DNA from: Gordionus sp. m RMFG-2023
Lineage: Eukaryota > Nematomorpha > Gordioida > Chordodea > Parachordodidae
NCBI RefSeq assembly: GCF_954871325.1
Contig: NC_088777.1
Coordinates: 24,157,366-24,221,365 of the forward strand
Reading direction: 5' to 3'
Length of the DNA: 64,000 nt
Shown: positions 11,426 through 23,690 of the stretch, one piece after another
Position numbering within the stretch: position 1 is the stretch's first letter
Layout: each line of letters opens with the position of its first letter
Translations under genes and position numbers: made by a program
The notes under the pieces: generated by a model
The model's database searches: none
The model's input: only the letters and a program-made list of their open reading frames with translations
What the model was told of the DNA's origin: nothing

Positions 11426-14400
11426 TCCCACAAGTTAAGATCATCTATCAATCTTTTTATTACCAAGTTTAAGTTCATCTATTAATCTTTTTGTTGGCTT
11501 TCGTTCCCTTGTTGGATATCGCGTTTGCCCACCTTTTTTGGCGGTTCAATTGTTTCTACTGTTTTAGCGTCTCCTAACTTTATATTGTTATTTGTTATTA
11601 TTGATTTTGTTTCATCTAGTTCTTCTCTTATTCGTAGTTGATCTGCGTGTTTTTGACACCTAATTCAGTGGTTGACTAATTTTTCGACAGCTTTATCTAA
11701 TTTTTCCCACCATATATAATGTATCGTAATGGATTTCATTGATGTAATACCGAGATGACCAGTATGTAATATCTGTAAAACTCGTTTTTGTAGTGAATAT
11801 GAAATTATTAATCGACCATTCCAAAATAGGATACAGTCATCATTTTATATCTCATCTATTCTTGTTCTAAAACTTGTAATTCTGGTGCTTGATTTTGTAT
11901 ATTTGTACCATTTGATAATATTTTTAATCTTCTTAAAATTGGATCTTTCACATTTTCATCTCTAAGTTCTTTTTTTGATAGAGTTAATGAGTCATAAGTT
12001 ATACTTCGTATATATTTCACTGTTTTGTTTTCGCTTGTTATTTTATTATCATTTTTCTCTATTAGGTTTCGCGCAAAAGCATCTGCAATTATATTATTAG
12101 CGCCATTCTTGTACATTTTATCATAATCATATGCAGATAATTTATACGCCCAAAGTAATAATCTTTGGTTTGTTAAGGAGTTTAAATCTCTGTTATCACC
12201 ATTTTTATTAAAGGTTTGCGGTGTTTGTATTTTAAATTTTCGTCCATACAAATAGTTATGAAATTTTTCTACGCCGTTTACTATGGCTTTGGCTTCTTTG
12301 TCGATTGTGGAATAATTCTTTTCAGCATCTTGTAACGTTCTAGAGGTGTAAGCTATTGGGTATTCGTTACCATTATCATATTTTTGCATGAGTACAGCTC
12401 CAAATCCTTGGTTAGATGCATCTGTTTCTAGTATTAGCTCAAGATCCGATTTATAAAATTATATAGTATTTTGTTATGTTACTATTCCTTTTGCTTTTTC
12501 AAATAATGCATCATCTTTTTTAGTCCAATTTCATTTTACATTTTTACTAGTTTTATTATGTAATTCGCTATGAATTCCATGTAAGTTTGGTATGAACCGT
12601 GTATAATAGTTTAATATACCTAAAAATGATTTTATGTCATGTCTATCTTTTGGAGTTGGATATTTTTGTATTGCTATTATTTTATTTTTATCTGGGTGTA
12701 CATTTTGATCTATTATGTATCCTAAATATGATACTTTTTCTTTCATAAAATTTATTTTGCTTGTTTTGACTTTTAATCCCGCATTTTGTAATTTTTTGAG
12801 GACTTGTTTTATATTTTCTATATATTCAGTATCATTTTTCCCTGTGATTATAACATCATCTAAATAACTGCTGTATCTTTACAATCAGCCAGTAAATCGT
12901 CTATATATCGTTAAAATATTATTGGTGCTGTAGCTATACCAAAAGGTAATCGTAAATAGCGGTAGTATCCATTTGGTGTTACCATTGTTAATAATTCTTT
13001 CATCGTCAATGCTCATTTGTAAATATGTATCTTTTAGATCTAATGTTGTATATTTATTTCCATTAGCGATTTTTGCGATTAATTCTTCAAACGTTGGTAG
13101 AATGTGATAGTCTTTTAGTAGAAATTTAATTAATGTTACTTTGGAATCTCCACATAATCGTAGTTCACCTGATACGTACCACTACCATTAGAGTACCCCA
13201 GGTTACTCGTGTTGTTGATGGATCTATTTTCTTTATTATATTATTTTCTTCCAAACGTTTCAGTTCATTTTCAATTTCTAATTTTAAAGGCAACAGTACT
13301 CTTCTAGCTGACAGTGCAATTGGTTTTGTATTTTCTTCCAATTGTAGTTTTATTGGTTCGACATTTTTTATTAATACTAATTTATTATCAAACATTGCAG
13401 CAAATTCTTTATATAGTTTGTCAATATTCACGTTCCCATTATCATTGTATTTATATCTATTGTTGATCATATTGATTTTTATATTTGTTGGTAACGATAA
13501 GTCAAATTCTATAATCCACGGAAATCCAAATAGGGCTGCATCATTTGTTTGTGTAACTAATAACGGAAGCCATTTTATTTTATCATTTAATTGTACTTTT
13601 ACATCAGCTTCGCCCATAATTTTTATTCTATTATTTCCATATGTAGTTGGTGCTTTAGCTCTTCTAAGTTTTGGCCTTCCCATTTTATTCCATATTATTT
13701 CATTAATAATGGTTACTGCCGAGCCCGTATCATATTCCCTTTTAATTTTTTAGTTGTTTATTAATACCTCAATTGTTAGATGTTGTCCATATTTGTATAT
13801 TTTTCTTATTGAGACATCCGAATCGTCGTCTTTATTATTGTAATTTGTACCGTAAATCTTTTCTTTAGTTTTACAACATACGGCGAAATGTTTGGTTTCC
13901 TACATTTGCTGCACAATTTTCCGTAGGCGGGACAATTTCTAATAGCATGAAACCGATTACAGAAATAGCATGGTTTTCTCCGATTACTATTATTATGTGG
14001 TAGTTATTATACCCAGCCACTAGTTCTCTTTTTACATATGCTTTATTATCCTTTTGATTATCATTATCATTATTATTATACTGCCGATTGTTTTTAACAT
14101 GTTGATTTATCCGATTATTATTATCATTATGTTTATTCGTCTCTTTGATTTTATATATCATTTTATCAGTATTATTTATTTCTAAGTCAGCTCGTTCCAT
14201 AGCTAAAGCCAATGTTTAAGCTCAACGGTTGGTCTTCGTATTTAGTATCTGGATATCTTAAACGTAGTTCTTTATCTAGTTGTGAGATCTTTAGTCCGGC
14301 GATTAATTGATCACGAATTCTTAGTTCTACGTTATCTTCGAATTCGCATCTTCGAGCTAGCTCCTTTATATTTTTTAAATAGCTCATTACGGATTCAGTA

Positions 14401-14784
14401 GGCCCGCGACTTAATCTAATGAAATCAATTCTAGATGCCAAGATAGTTCTTTCATCTTTATACAGTTGTTTAGCAATTTTGTATATGTCAATCCATCTTA
14501 CTTCCTCTATTTTCCTAGGATAGAGTAATTTTTTGATATCAGTTATAATGTTTATTCCTCCATAAGCTATAAATAATTTTTTTAAAGTGGCGTCAGTTTG
14601 AGGAATATTTTTCACATTCAGTAGATATTTTATATAATCAATGTAGTCATCGATGGAACAATCTTTTTTTTTAAAGTCCTGTAAAATTATTTTAAATATA
14701 ATTTCTAAAATATATTATTTTTTTTATAAACAGAAAAAAACTTATAATTCTATATAATATTAAACTTGACCGAAGACCGAAAAC

Positions 14785-14930
14785 CGCTTATGTCATTTAA
14801 CTTCTACTAATATGCAATTACATTGACCTTGATAAGATAATATTAAATGTAAGAAAGTTATAATAATATATAATTCAAATAACGTAACCTTTTAAAATAT
14901 ATATAATATAAACATTCAATAACAAATATC
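14785..14930. repeat. Probable LTR part, right copy
   Basis: Counterpart of 11274-11425 at the 5' side of the same fossil. The two copies differ by several substitutions and small length changes, so the insertion is not recent. Confidence 0.55.
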
Positions 14931-15090
14931 ACATCTGGGTCAGCAATAATATAATCTAAATATAGATTTCATCACATTTTCCCCTGGTCAATCATTCCTA
15001 ACACTGAATTCCTTAATTTATTAAGTATAACCAATCTCCCATTCCATTCTATCTCCTCTCGCTGTTTATAAAAATTAACAATGTCTCTAT

Positions 15091-15985
15091 TAAAGGTCTT
15101 CATTGGGAGGGATTTTGATCATGCCGCCCACGCCAGCCCATCTAAGTGGGCCAGAACGGGCAAATGGGCGAGCGGATTAAAAAATTATTTAAACTTTGGG
15201 CGGGTGGGTGGGCCGGTTAAGAAATTTAAACATGAGCGGGCGGGCTAAAAAAAAATTTAAATCATTTAACTAAATATTAATAAAAAATTGTTCTTATGAA
15301 TTTTTTTAGATATTAAAAATTAAATCGTCCTTTTTTGGTATCATAAAACTTTTTTCATAAAATAAATTAACTATTTTCTATATTTAAAACTACTTTAGTT
15401 GAAACGACAAGAAAGATTTGCTAAAGTTATCAAGATTAGCAAGAATATTATTGGCAATTCCTGAAACTGCTTCTTCTTAATGAGGATTTAGAATTGCTGG
15501 AATGTTTTTAGAACAAAGAAGAACGTGTTTGAGTCCAGAAATGACGATTCATAATTATTTTTGCATAATTACATATAATATCAAATTTATATTTATATTT
15601 TTTTCAAAGATATTTTATTTGATCAAATAAAATATCCATTATTATAATTGAATATTTTTTAATGCATAATATAGTAATTTCAAATTATTAAAACTTTTTG
15701 TAGAGATGTAATGTTGATTTTTTTTTATTAGTTACTTAAAAAATTGAAAGAATGGCTTTAATTAAATTTTTTAAAAGCGGGCTTGGGTTAAAATTTTTTT
15801 ATAAATAATTGGTGACGGGTAAAAAATTATAGATTAATGGGCGGGTGGGTAAGGAATTTTATACTGATAGGCAGGCGGGCGGGTATATATTTTTTGAAAA
15901 CTATGGGTGGGCGGGTGGATTAAATTTTTTAAAACATTGGGTGGGCGGGCTTATGGTGCTAAAACCCGCCCAATGAAGACCTCTA
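15091..15985. mobile_element. hAT-like MITE with G-rich subterminal repeats
   Basis: The ends are inverted: TA(A/G)AGGTCTTCATTGGG at the left and its complement at the right. An imperfect 8-bp duplication, GTCTCTAT against GTCTCATC, flanks them, and 8 bp is the hAT TSD length. Inside both ends, GGGCGGGTGGG-type motifs recur (15180-15255 and 15835-15970), as is usual for subterminal transposase-binding repeats of hAT elements. The 0.9-kb interior has no coding frame, so it is non-autonomous. Confidence 0.7.
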
Positions 15986-16440
15986 GTCTCATCTTTATGA
16001 CGATCTCAAATTTGCTCAATATGCAATGATATTTTTTTTTAAAGTTAAATCTTGCTTCGACTCTTATCATAGAATATTTTCTGACAAATGTTGTCATCCA
16101 AATTAAAACTTCAAATCTCCAAGACATGTTTAGAATCTTGATTCTTTTCCACTAATATCGCTAGCTTTAATAATATAATTGCACACATTACTTTAAAGTT
16201 AGTATGTTGTGAAATCATAAGAAACTATCTTCCAGGTCCAATGAATCAAACAATTTTTAGAAATTTTAGGTAGATAGCCTTTCTCCAAAAATAATTTCTC
16301 TAATGAAATTTTTCACTATCAAATAAAAGTGCTATAGATTCTTTATCAATCTAAGATTAGTGTTTCTCTGATTCTAATAAAGTCCGTGACGCGAACTAAA
16401 TAGGTTTTGTCTTTTCGTCTATTAATTGATGTAACAACAC
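15986..16440. other. No gene recognised
   Basis: This moderately AT-rich sequence lies between the MITE and the next gypsy fossil. It may be more decayed pol sequence of that fossil, but no domain can be identified by eye. Confidence 0.4.
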
Positions 16441-16449
16441 AGTCCCTAA

Positions 16450-18590
16450 TCCTGAATTAGTACTCCAAAATTATCGGCAACTGCTTATAAGGAATTAACG
16501 TTTCCTCGGATGACAACAATTTTTTAATCTCGAAGAAATTTTTTTCATATTTTGTCAACCGCCGGTACTTCACGCTCGTTAATCCATGTACTTTCGCAGC
16601 TTTACTATGTAGATTACGAATAAATATATGATAATTCACGAGTCCCAGAAAAGATCTAAATTGTTATATATTCTTAGGCTTTGGTGCATGATAGCCATCA
16701 CCTTTTCTGGATTAGGATGTATATCGAATTATGAATAATTAACCCTAAATATAATATCGATTTTAGCAAAAATTGGACTTTCGTCAATTTCCCCTAAAAC
16801 CAGCACTCTGTAATCTGTCTAAAATGATACGCAAATTTTTTATATGCTCTTCGGCCAGTAATAATTACGTCATCTAAGAATGCGCCTGTCATTTGGCAAT
16901 CTTTTAACAACTCATCTATATATCTATAGAATATAGTAGCATCTGCTAATCCAAAAGACATTGGTCGTTAACGGCAGCGTCTACATGACAGGAAATTTAT
17001 TGGATGCAAACCCCCCTCAAAAATCAATACCCCCCCCCTCCCCTAAATACCGCCTCCGCCGGCGATATTTATACATTCTTAATTATACCTTTTTAATTAT
17101 GATAATACTCCCTTTATATATTTAAAAAAAAATAATTATATTATTAATGCTCTACTAACAACTATCAAAATATTGTGAACGTAAATGAGTTATTTTTTGG
17201 TACCATGAATTCAATTAAAAGAACTCACATTTACAATGCATTATTATAGTATATTGTTTGGCATGAATGTAAGTTTAATGATAGAATCTCTAACCCTTTT
17301 AAATTACTTTTTAAAGGAGAGCTGAAACTTATCCAGAAATTGTTTTATTTCCAAAACAATGTCTATAATTGTATGCAATATATAGATTTGGTCAATGTTT
17401 AGCAATATCATTGTATTATAATATGTCTATAATAAAAGTATTAATTTTTGCAGCAATATATTTTTCCCTATTTCATCTAAAAATTTAATAGATTACCCAC
17501 CAATAAATTTATTCTACTTTTAGTCTACCTCCCTTAAATGCCTACCCCCTACCCCGCTCAAAAATAATTGGATACAAACTGTTCCTACCCCCATCTGTAA
17601 ATATGAATCCTTCAGATCTCTCACGGTAAATTTACCGCCTTGGAATTTCGTTAATAAATCGTCAAGGTAGGAATAACATGATGGTCATACAATAAACACT
17701 GATTAAGCGTAACCTTGAAATCAGCGCATCCATATGGTTGGCGTTTACCCTAGTTTGAAAGCTATTATCAATGGTAAATCGAAAAGAGGCGCCACATTAG
17801 TGTTCATTGTTAACACTGTTAGGGTCCTTGTCTGTGATCCAATCTTAATATTAACTTGGGTCTCGCTCTTAACGGCTAACAAATAGTCCGCATATGCGGT
17901 CAATGGACTGGCTGTTGGTCTAATATTTGGTCGTCCAATACTTGTCCATATATCAATTCTGATCAATGACGCCTGTGCTCTAGTGTCAAAATCAAATTCA
18001 ACATCTAACTCATTAATCCCTGCAGTTGGTTTTGCTCGATTCCATCGATTTTGTTGAATCTTCTATATATTATGAATAGAATTACTTAATGCACTCTTAT
18101 ATAAATTAAATTCCTTGATTTGCAATAAACTGCAAAACGACAAATTTTTTTACATTTGTTACATGCCGTATTTGTGGCTGGACATCCTTCTCAGTTATGA
18201 ATAAACCCACATTTGTAATATTTAAGTTTATTATAATCTTTATAAAATGTATTATTATATTTGGCTTTATTATATTCTTTATCAAGCTTTTTTGAGCCTC
18301 TATCAAACGTATTCCTTTTAAATAGATGTTTATAATTATAATAATTATTATTATCATTTCTTTTATTATTATCATTTATCTTTTTAACAATCGGCACATT
18401 TTTATTCGCTATCTTTTTGTCTGCTTGCTCAAAAGCAATCGCCTGATAAGAATAAATTGGAAAGTCAATACATTATTATCTCTATCAAGATTGTCGGGAT
18501 ATAGAGCCTTAACATCTCTTTCCAATCCCGGTATTTCCATGCCAACTATAAACTGATCACGTAAACGCCCGTCAATATCAGCTTGTTAGG
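16450..18590 (-). mobile_element. Ty3/gypsy LTR retrotransposon fossil with nested insert
   Basis: On the minus strand it shows gag with a zinc-knuckle part (about 18590-18100), aspartic protease (about 17970-17740), reverse transcriptase (about 17700-16800, interrupted by an insert at 16990-17590) and the reverse transcriptase to RNase H junction (about 16640-16457). It is broken in many places and no LTR pair could be recognised. It adjoins a plus-strand fossil at about 18590. Confidence 0.65.
16990..17590. mobile_element. 0.6-kb insertion inside the gypsy fossil, class unknown
   Basis: About 600 bp of AT-rich, non-coding DNA interrupt the reverse transcriptase region. Both borders carry C-rich blocks and a near-repeat of TTGGAT(G/A)CAAAC in the same orientation (about 16998 and 17568). 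CCCCTCAAAAAT-like and CCTCCC-TAAAT-like words are also shared by the two borders. Direct rather than inverted similarity argues against a TIR element. A solo LTR or an unclassified short element is possible. Confidence 0.45.
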
Positions 18591-20480
18591 AGTGACAGTA
18601 GTCATATATTTGGGGCATAGAATTATGGGAAAAGAGGTGATACCATTGGATAAAAATATGACGGGAATTACGAGTATGCTGAGGCCTAGTAATAAAGTAA
18701 TCACAGAATTGTAGAAAGATTTGCCCAGATAGGGGCGCCGTTGTATACTTTGCTAAAGAAAGGGAAAAGGTTTGATTGGAAAGATTAACAGGAGAATAAG
18801 TTTGTAGAGTTGAAATCTAGAATCGGAAGGGAACCAATTCTCATGTTAACGATTTGGAGGTGGTGTTGGCCGTAGATGCCTCGATTAAGAGGGTAGGTGA
18901 GGCGTTGTTTCATTGTATAGATGAAATAGAAAGAACGGGTTTGTTTTTCTCAAGAATATTTAGAGCAGCGGAAACAAGGTATTCAGGGAAAAAGGAAGTG
19001 TTGGCTGTATTTGGACTGACGTAATGTCGGGAGTATCTGATTGGATGTAAATTTGTTATTTATACTGATCACAAGCCCCTGGTGCATGTATTTAGAAAAA
19101 GAATAAGGAGCTAATGTTGTGAACAAGATTAAAAAGATGGCTGTTACAGGTAGGAAGTTTTGATGTACAGTTGGAATATCGACGGGGAAGAGAAAATTAT
19201 TTACAGAATATTCTTTCTAGATGTGGGGCTGGAGAGGATGGAGGCGAGAGGGTGCCGAAGGATCTAGACGAAGAGAAGGAAGAAGGATTAATGGAACGAT
19301 GGACAAAATAGCCAAAGGAGGACCGGTAACGTGGGAGGAACTCAAAAGGGCAACCTTAAAAGATTGTGAATTGACCTGAATCAAAGCATGCATAAAGGGG
19401 CGGAAACCTTGGCGAGACAGAGATACATAGAGAAAAAATTAGCTATAGTGGACGAATGTGTGGTACGAGGTGGTCGAGGTATAGTACTGTTCAAATTAAA
19501 GGATGCGGTGTTGGCAATGATTTATGCGAGACATCAGGGGGTTGAAAAAATAAAACAGTGGGGCTAAGAATTATGTGTGGTGACTGGGAATGAATAAAGT
19601 GATCGAGGACATAATCAGGAGTGAAATGTGCAATCTGTGGACCACGATGCCTCACAAGGACAAGAAGAGTGTTTGGCCAAAAGCCACACAGCCGTGGAAG
19701 CGTCTCCACATCGACTTTTGAACTTTGAAAATCAGATATATATATTCGTGGTAGATGCGTACTCAAAATGGGTGCAGTACGAAGCAGTAGGAGGGTTAAC
19801 GGCCCACAAATAGTAGTAATAATCTTGAAAATCTATGGGTCCTGTTCGGGGTAGCGCGAACAATTGAATTGGATGGAGGTCCAGCCTATAATTAGCATAG
19901 AGTTTAAGAAATTTTGCGCGGAAATCGGTGTGAAACAAATTTTATCACCGCCGTATAATCTGAGTTTTAATGGGCATGCAGAGAGGGTGGTAGTGGTGGT
20001 CAAAAATTGGTTACGGAAATCAAAATATGGGGGAGGTGAAATCTGGATAGCGGAGACATGTTACAACCACAGTCGAAAGGGAGAGGAACAATCTCTATTG
20101 GAAAAACTTTTAAGAAGGAGAACCAGAATTCAACTGGACCTTTTAAAGCGGAAACCTGATGTTGAGGTAGAAAATGAGGAAAATTAGTTATCGATTCATG
20201 GTGGGACATACAGTATAGGCCACTTAATTTGGAAATAGCAGAAAATGGGAATTCGGGGTGATAGATGGAAATATTGGACGAAAAATGAGTAGGATTTGGT
20301 TCAGAGATGGGAGAGAATGGATTAGACACCAGGATCAAATACGAAAGGGGGTTGAGCCCGGAAGGCTTAGATAGAGTCCGGAGGTGATGAGCAGTGGCAA
20401 AAAACTTTAGATATTATTCAAAAGGAAACAGGAATAGCATTCAAGTGATGGAAGGATATTTGACGGTAATGATGGAAAAA
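18590..20480 (+). mobile_element. Ty3/gypsy LTR retrotransposon fossil, pol only
   Basis: On the plus strand the end of reverse transcriptase and RNase H (about 18600-19200), the integrase zinc-binding region (about 19350-19630) and the integrase core and C-terminal region (about 19640-20340) can be followed. Gag, protease and most of reverse transcriptase are missing at the left, where it abuts an oppositely oriented fossil. It is broken at many positions. Base composition is clearly more GC-rich than its surroundings, which suggests a source element of different composition. Confidence 0.65.
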
Positions 20481-21590
20481 ATCTAACAAATGAAATATAT
20501 ATATAAACATATAAAAAAATCTCCGAGATCAATCTTATGGGTAAAGTAAGCTAAATTGAGGAGCAAATGGTATAGTCGGGATAATATCAGGAAGGAGGAA
20601 ATAGAAAAGTGAAAAGTCTTTGGGCATAAAAGTGCTAATCTAGATGTGTCGGAAAAATTGATTCTAAGTATATTTTGTTTTATTATTTCAAACCAATGCA
20701 AATTGATGATAATGTAACCAGGGCCAATTTTATGTTAAATTATTCCTTCAGGAAAAAATATATTCCCATATAGATCTAAAATTTGGAGATCAAGATTTTT
20801 TTTTTAAAAAAGGGGGGGGGGAGTTTTTTGTTGGGCGGTGTGCGTATGTGTTTAGTAATATAAAGTGAGAAAATAAATTACAAAGAAGATTGAAAAAGAG
20901 TTGGAGCATAAAGATAATATGGAAATTTGGTTTTTGGGAGAAAAGAAATAAATTAATATGAAGGAGAGAAACAAATGTCAAAAATTGGTAGCCAAATGTA
21001 TATGGTGATATATTTATTTTGGTGACAATCGTTGGCACAAGAATATTTGATTAGGAGATAATTAATTACCCCAAATGTGAAAGCGAATAAATAGTATAGG
21101 CTTGTTGAAGGGAGGTGAAAGCCAAGAAAAGGAAAGGGGAATTGCAAAAATAAATTGGTAATTGTTTATTAACAAAATTTTAGGAAAAATTTAAAAAAAA
21201 AATAAGAATTACTAGTGGAGAAAAAACAAGTGGGGGCACGACCTGGAATAATCTGACGCCTATCGGATAGGAGTTAGCCCGGGAGTTAAGTGTTGGAGAG
21301 AATGTGGGAGAGCAGAGGTCGAGGGATGTAGAGGATTTGAGGAAGTTAGAGGCGGAACTCGGTGATATGGGAGGTCTGGAGAGGGAGCTGGGAAGCTGGT
21401 TGGACGTGCTAGTAAATGACTCAGAAATTGGAAGCCTCTGGGAGGACGAAGGTGGGGCCGGCTGATTCTGGGACTGAGGAATCATAGGAGACGCTCTTCG
21501 ATGGATTTTGTCGGTGAGAGCGTGTCGAAGGAGTGGGGAATTTGCAGAAGTATACAATTTTAATACGGATTTAATTTATTGTTACACATT
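20481..21590. other. Region downstream of the gypsy fossil, unassigned
   Basis: It contains an A-run followed by a G-run of about ten at 20800-20821 and purine-rich sequence to about 21560. It may include LTR or 3' sequence of the preceding plus-strand fossil, but no partner LTR is present to confirm this. The minus-strand frames at 20483-21147 have no motif. Confidence 0.4.
21271..21465 (+). other. Short acidic open frame, unknown
   Basis: A frame of 64 codons without an early ATG reads as an acidic, Glu/Leu-rich, probably coiled-coil peptide (for example DVEDLRKLEAELGDMGGLE). It lies in the GC-richer purine-rich tract beyond the gypsy fossil. It could be a gag N-terminus remnant. The longer minus-strand frame over the same DNA (21180-21557) is Ser/Pro-rich and is more likely its shadow. 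No function is proposed. Confidence 0.25.
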
Positions 21591-21595
21591 TAGGC

Positions 21596-21680
21596 AGGGC
21601 GATTTTGTTATTTCGGCAATGTATACTTTGCCGAAATAACCAGGCATTGTGCACATTGCCGGGTTAAATCATGCAATGTG
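21596..21680. repeat. Cluster of GGCAATGT/ACATTGCC palindromes
   Basis: Three short palindromes of the type CGGCAA-N-TTGCCG and GGCATTGTGCACATTGCC follow each other (about 21622-21660). A similar cluster lies at about 62950-63025. They flank the nested region from outside. Confidence 0.55.
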
Positions 21681-21974
21681 TTATTTTTGTAATATTATAT
21701 TATTAATAATTTTTTCGTTATTATTAATAATTTTTTCGTTATTATTAATAATATTTTATATTTTTTTTAAAATATATATTAATTTGTATAAAAACTCTAT
21801 TTAAAAAAAAATGTAATTTAACAATTACATAAAATATAAGTAATTCTAATACACAATATAGGGAATAAAACATTAAAAAGATTATACATCTAGTAGTATA
21901 ATAATAAAAAAAAGGAAATATATAATAAAATATTGGAGAATGTGTTTGTGACGATGTTATAAAAAGTATTGAGG

Positions 21975-22466
21975 TTAGGAAGGATCATCTTGTGGGATGA
22001 GACTGCCTATGAAGCTAATATAATTAGCCTTGTGTATTGCGATGGCGAGCCTTTGCCTTAAGAAGAAGCCCTCGTGGGGTTCACCGGTTAGTTGACGGAT
22101 GTGGGAGCCGAGTTCCTTGAAAAAGAATAAGGCATATTTCCCAAAAGTAGTAAGGGTAGTGGAAATAATGGGATGAAAATATATTCTTGAGATTTCAGAA
22201 TATTTCGCTATTTTGAATGTCTCCTTTTTCTCGAGTATATTAACTATTTGATTTGATGGAGCGAGTGGATCAATGCAAGAGTAGTCCCAAACCAGGAATT
22301 GACCGCGCTTCCAAGGATTTTGCGAAATTCCGTCAGGCCGTTTCCCATCAGATCTGAAAAGACCAGATGGTTCAAGAGTGGAGGGGATTTGAGCGGATCT
22401 AAGAGCTCTAAGGATGATAGAATTGCATAGATTATGTCTTACAATTCGACCTTTACATGGCGACAA
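21975..22466 (-). pseudogene. LINE restriction-like endonuclease domain
   Basis: This 163-codon piece holds the PD...D core of the endonuclease used by R2-class LINEs to nick their target. RPDG is followed 15 residues later by the D of LVWD, and the piece ends in a helical tail and stop. The CCHC finger just upstream lies in another frame, so at least one indel separates them. The same C-terminal sequence recurs at 31493-31591. Confidence 0.7.
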
Positions 22467-22585
22467 TGAAGACTATGTCTACCATTGCCCAAAACTGCAG
22501 AACCGCAACCTGAACATATGTGGGGTTGGGTAATAAGACAATTTAATCGAATACCGATCGCGTGTGTGAGTTCGCTTTTATTCAG

Positions 22586-23161
22586 TTATAATTGCAGATT
22601 AACAGACGGAATAGCTTCGAGAAACTCATAGCCTAAACCATTAAGCAGAGAAGAGAATAAAGGACGGTCAGATAATTGCATTCTGGAAAGGAGTGATTCA
22701 ACGCAGAGTGTAATAATAGGCCTATCCCAATCCTTCTGCTTATTCGATTCGGGAAGATGGTGATCCGCAGTTACTCGAGTCTTCCATTCGATGATTGCTT
22801 CATTATAAGACGAGTCGAGTTTTAAAGAATTAGGATTTACTATGTTTTTAGTTAGAAGGCAACTGGATATGAAAGCTGTTAAGGCGAGATCGGAAGGGGA
22901 TCTGAAACCTAGACCTCCCATCTTAGTGGGTAAAGAGGCTTGTGTCCAAGCAATTTCATCAAATTTAAGATTTAGGATATTTTCGATAAGTATTTTGATC
23001 CCATTTTCATAAACTCCAAGTGGAATGGGGAATTTAAATATGGCAGTTGAACGAAGTGCGTAAAGAATACGGGGAATATTGAAAAAATTTTTCACAAGGA
23101 AAAAGGCTTTATGAGAGGGAAGTATGGAAAATAAATCTGCCAGCTCAAATAAAATATCCAA
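22586..23161 (-). pseudogene. LINE reverse transcriptase, C-terminal part
   Basis: A 191-codon open piece covers the region downstream of the YIDD box: thumb, connection and the approach to the zinc finger. The KMGGLGFRSPSDLAL-type stretch is characteristic of this LINE family, where it follows the polymerase domain. The frame starts at an internal methionine. The true protein continues upstream through the YIDD and QQGDP motifs in other frames, which shows at least one frameshift between 23161 and 23390. Confidence 0.7.
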
Positions 23162-23690
23162 AGGGGAAGAAATAGCAGAGTTACCACCAACGGGGGCTCC
23201 CAGATGATAGAGACCATCAAGAGTCGTTAGTTTGAATTTGTTTGTATTAGGTTCGATTGTATTGATAGGGATAAATTCTGATTCTCTGGATTAATGGAGA
23301 GTCCTATAGCTGATCCGGCCTCCTTGATGATGTTCACGGCTTCATTGACCTCAACATTGGATCCTCCAATGATAACATCATCAATGTACCAGGAATGCAA
23401 GGATAAAGAATAGGGAACCTAGGGGGTCTCCCTGCTGAATGCCCTCGACGGAAGGAATTTTTAAGGTATCAAACTGAAGAGTGGAGGGCTGTTGATAACA
23501 CGAATAAAAAAACTTAGTGTAACTGGGAAAAAGATTACTTGAGGAACTCAGAAAGGAAAGGTAGAACCAATGTCAATGGGTCTGATATCATTATTAGGCT
23601 TTTGAAGTGCGATTAGCCTAGCACCAAAAAGGATAGGTGAAACGAAATTTGGAACATCACCGTTTAAAATTTTGTTGCAGAAGTTTGTAA

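Larger units (their letters stand above)
11260..14960 (-). mobile_element. Ty3/gypsy LTR retrotransposon fossil, gag-pol
   Basis: On the minus strand the order is gag (about 14700-13870, ending in a zinc-knuckle region), aspartic protease (about 13700-13400), reverse transcriptase (about 13300-12530) and RNase H (about 12450-11850). Further pol-like sequence runs to about 11480, but a clear integrase core is not present between the repeats. Direct repeats of about 150-170 bp at about 11274-11425 and 14785-14930 look like the LTRs or part of them and differ at several sites. It is broken at several places. Confidence 0.75.
21700..23690 (-). mobile_element. 5'-truncated LINE, R2-type endonuclease class
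   Basis: On the minus strand the reverse transcriptase begins within the domain at about 23690 and shows QQGDP (about 23440) and YIDD (about 23380). It continues through the thumb region (23161-22586) to a C-terminal CCHC finger with an RHN motif (about 22520-22430). A restriction-like endonuclease core follows, with KRPDG and LVWD (about 22350 and 22285), ending at a stop near 21975. This order is that of the R2/R4-type early-branching LINEs. There are frameshifts, for example at the finger to endonuclease junction near 22450, so it is dead. A T-rich 3' untranslated part reaches about 21700. Confidence 0.8.

Noticed and set aside
13133-13753. 206-codon plus-strand frame
   Set aside because: Antisense shadow of the protease and reverse transcriptase region of the minus-strand gypsy fossil; hydrophobic composition typical of such shadows.
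18326-18556. Ile-rich plus-strand frame
   Set aside because: Antisense of the Asn/Lys-rich gag region of a gypsy fossil.
19491-20338. Minus-strand frames rich in Ser, Pro and His
   Set aside because: Shadows of the plus-strand gypsy integrase region.
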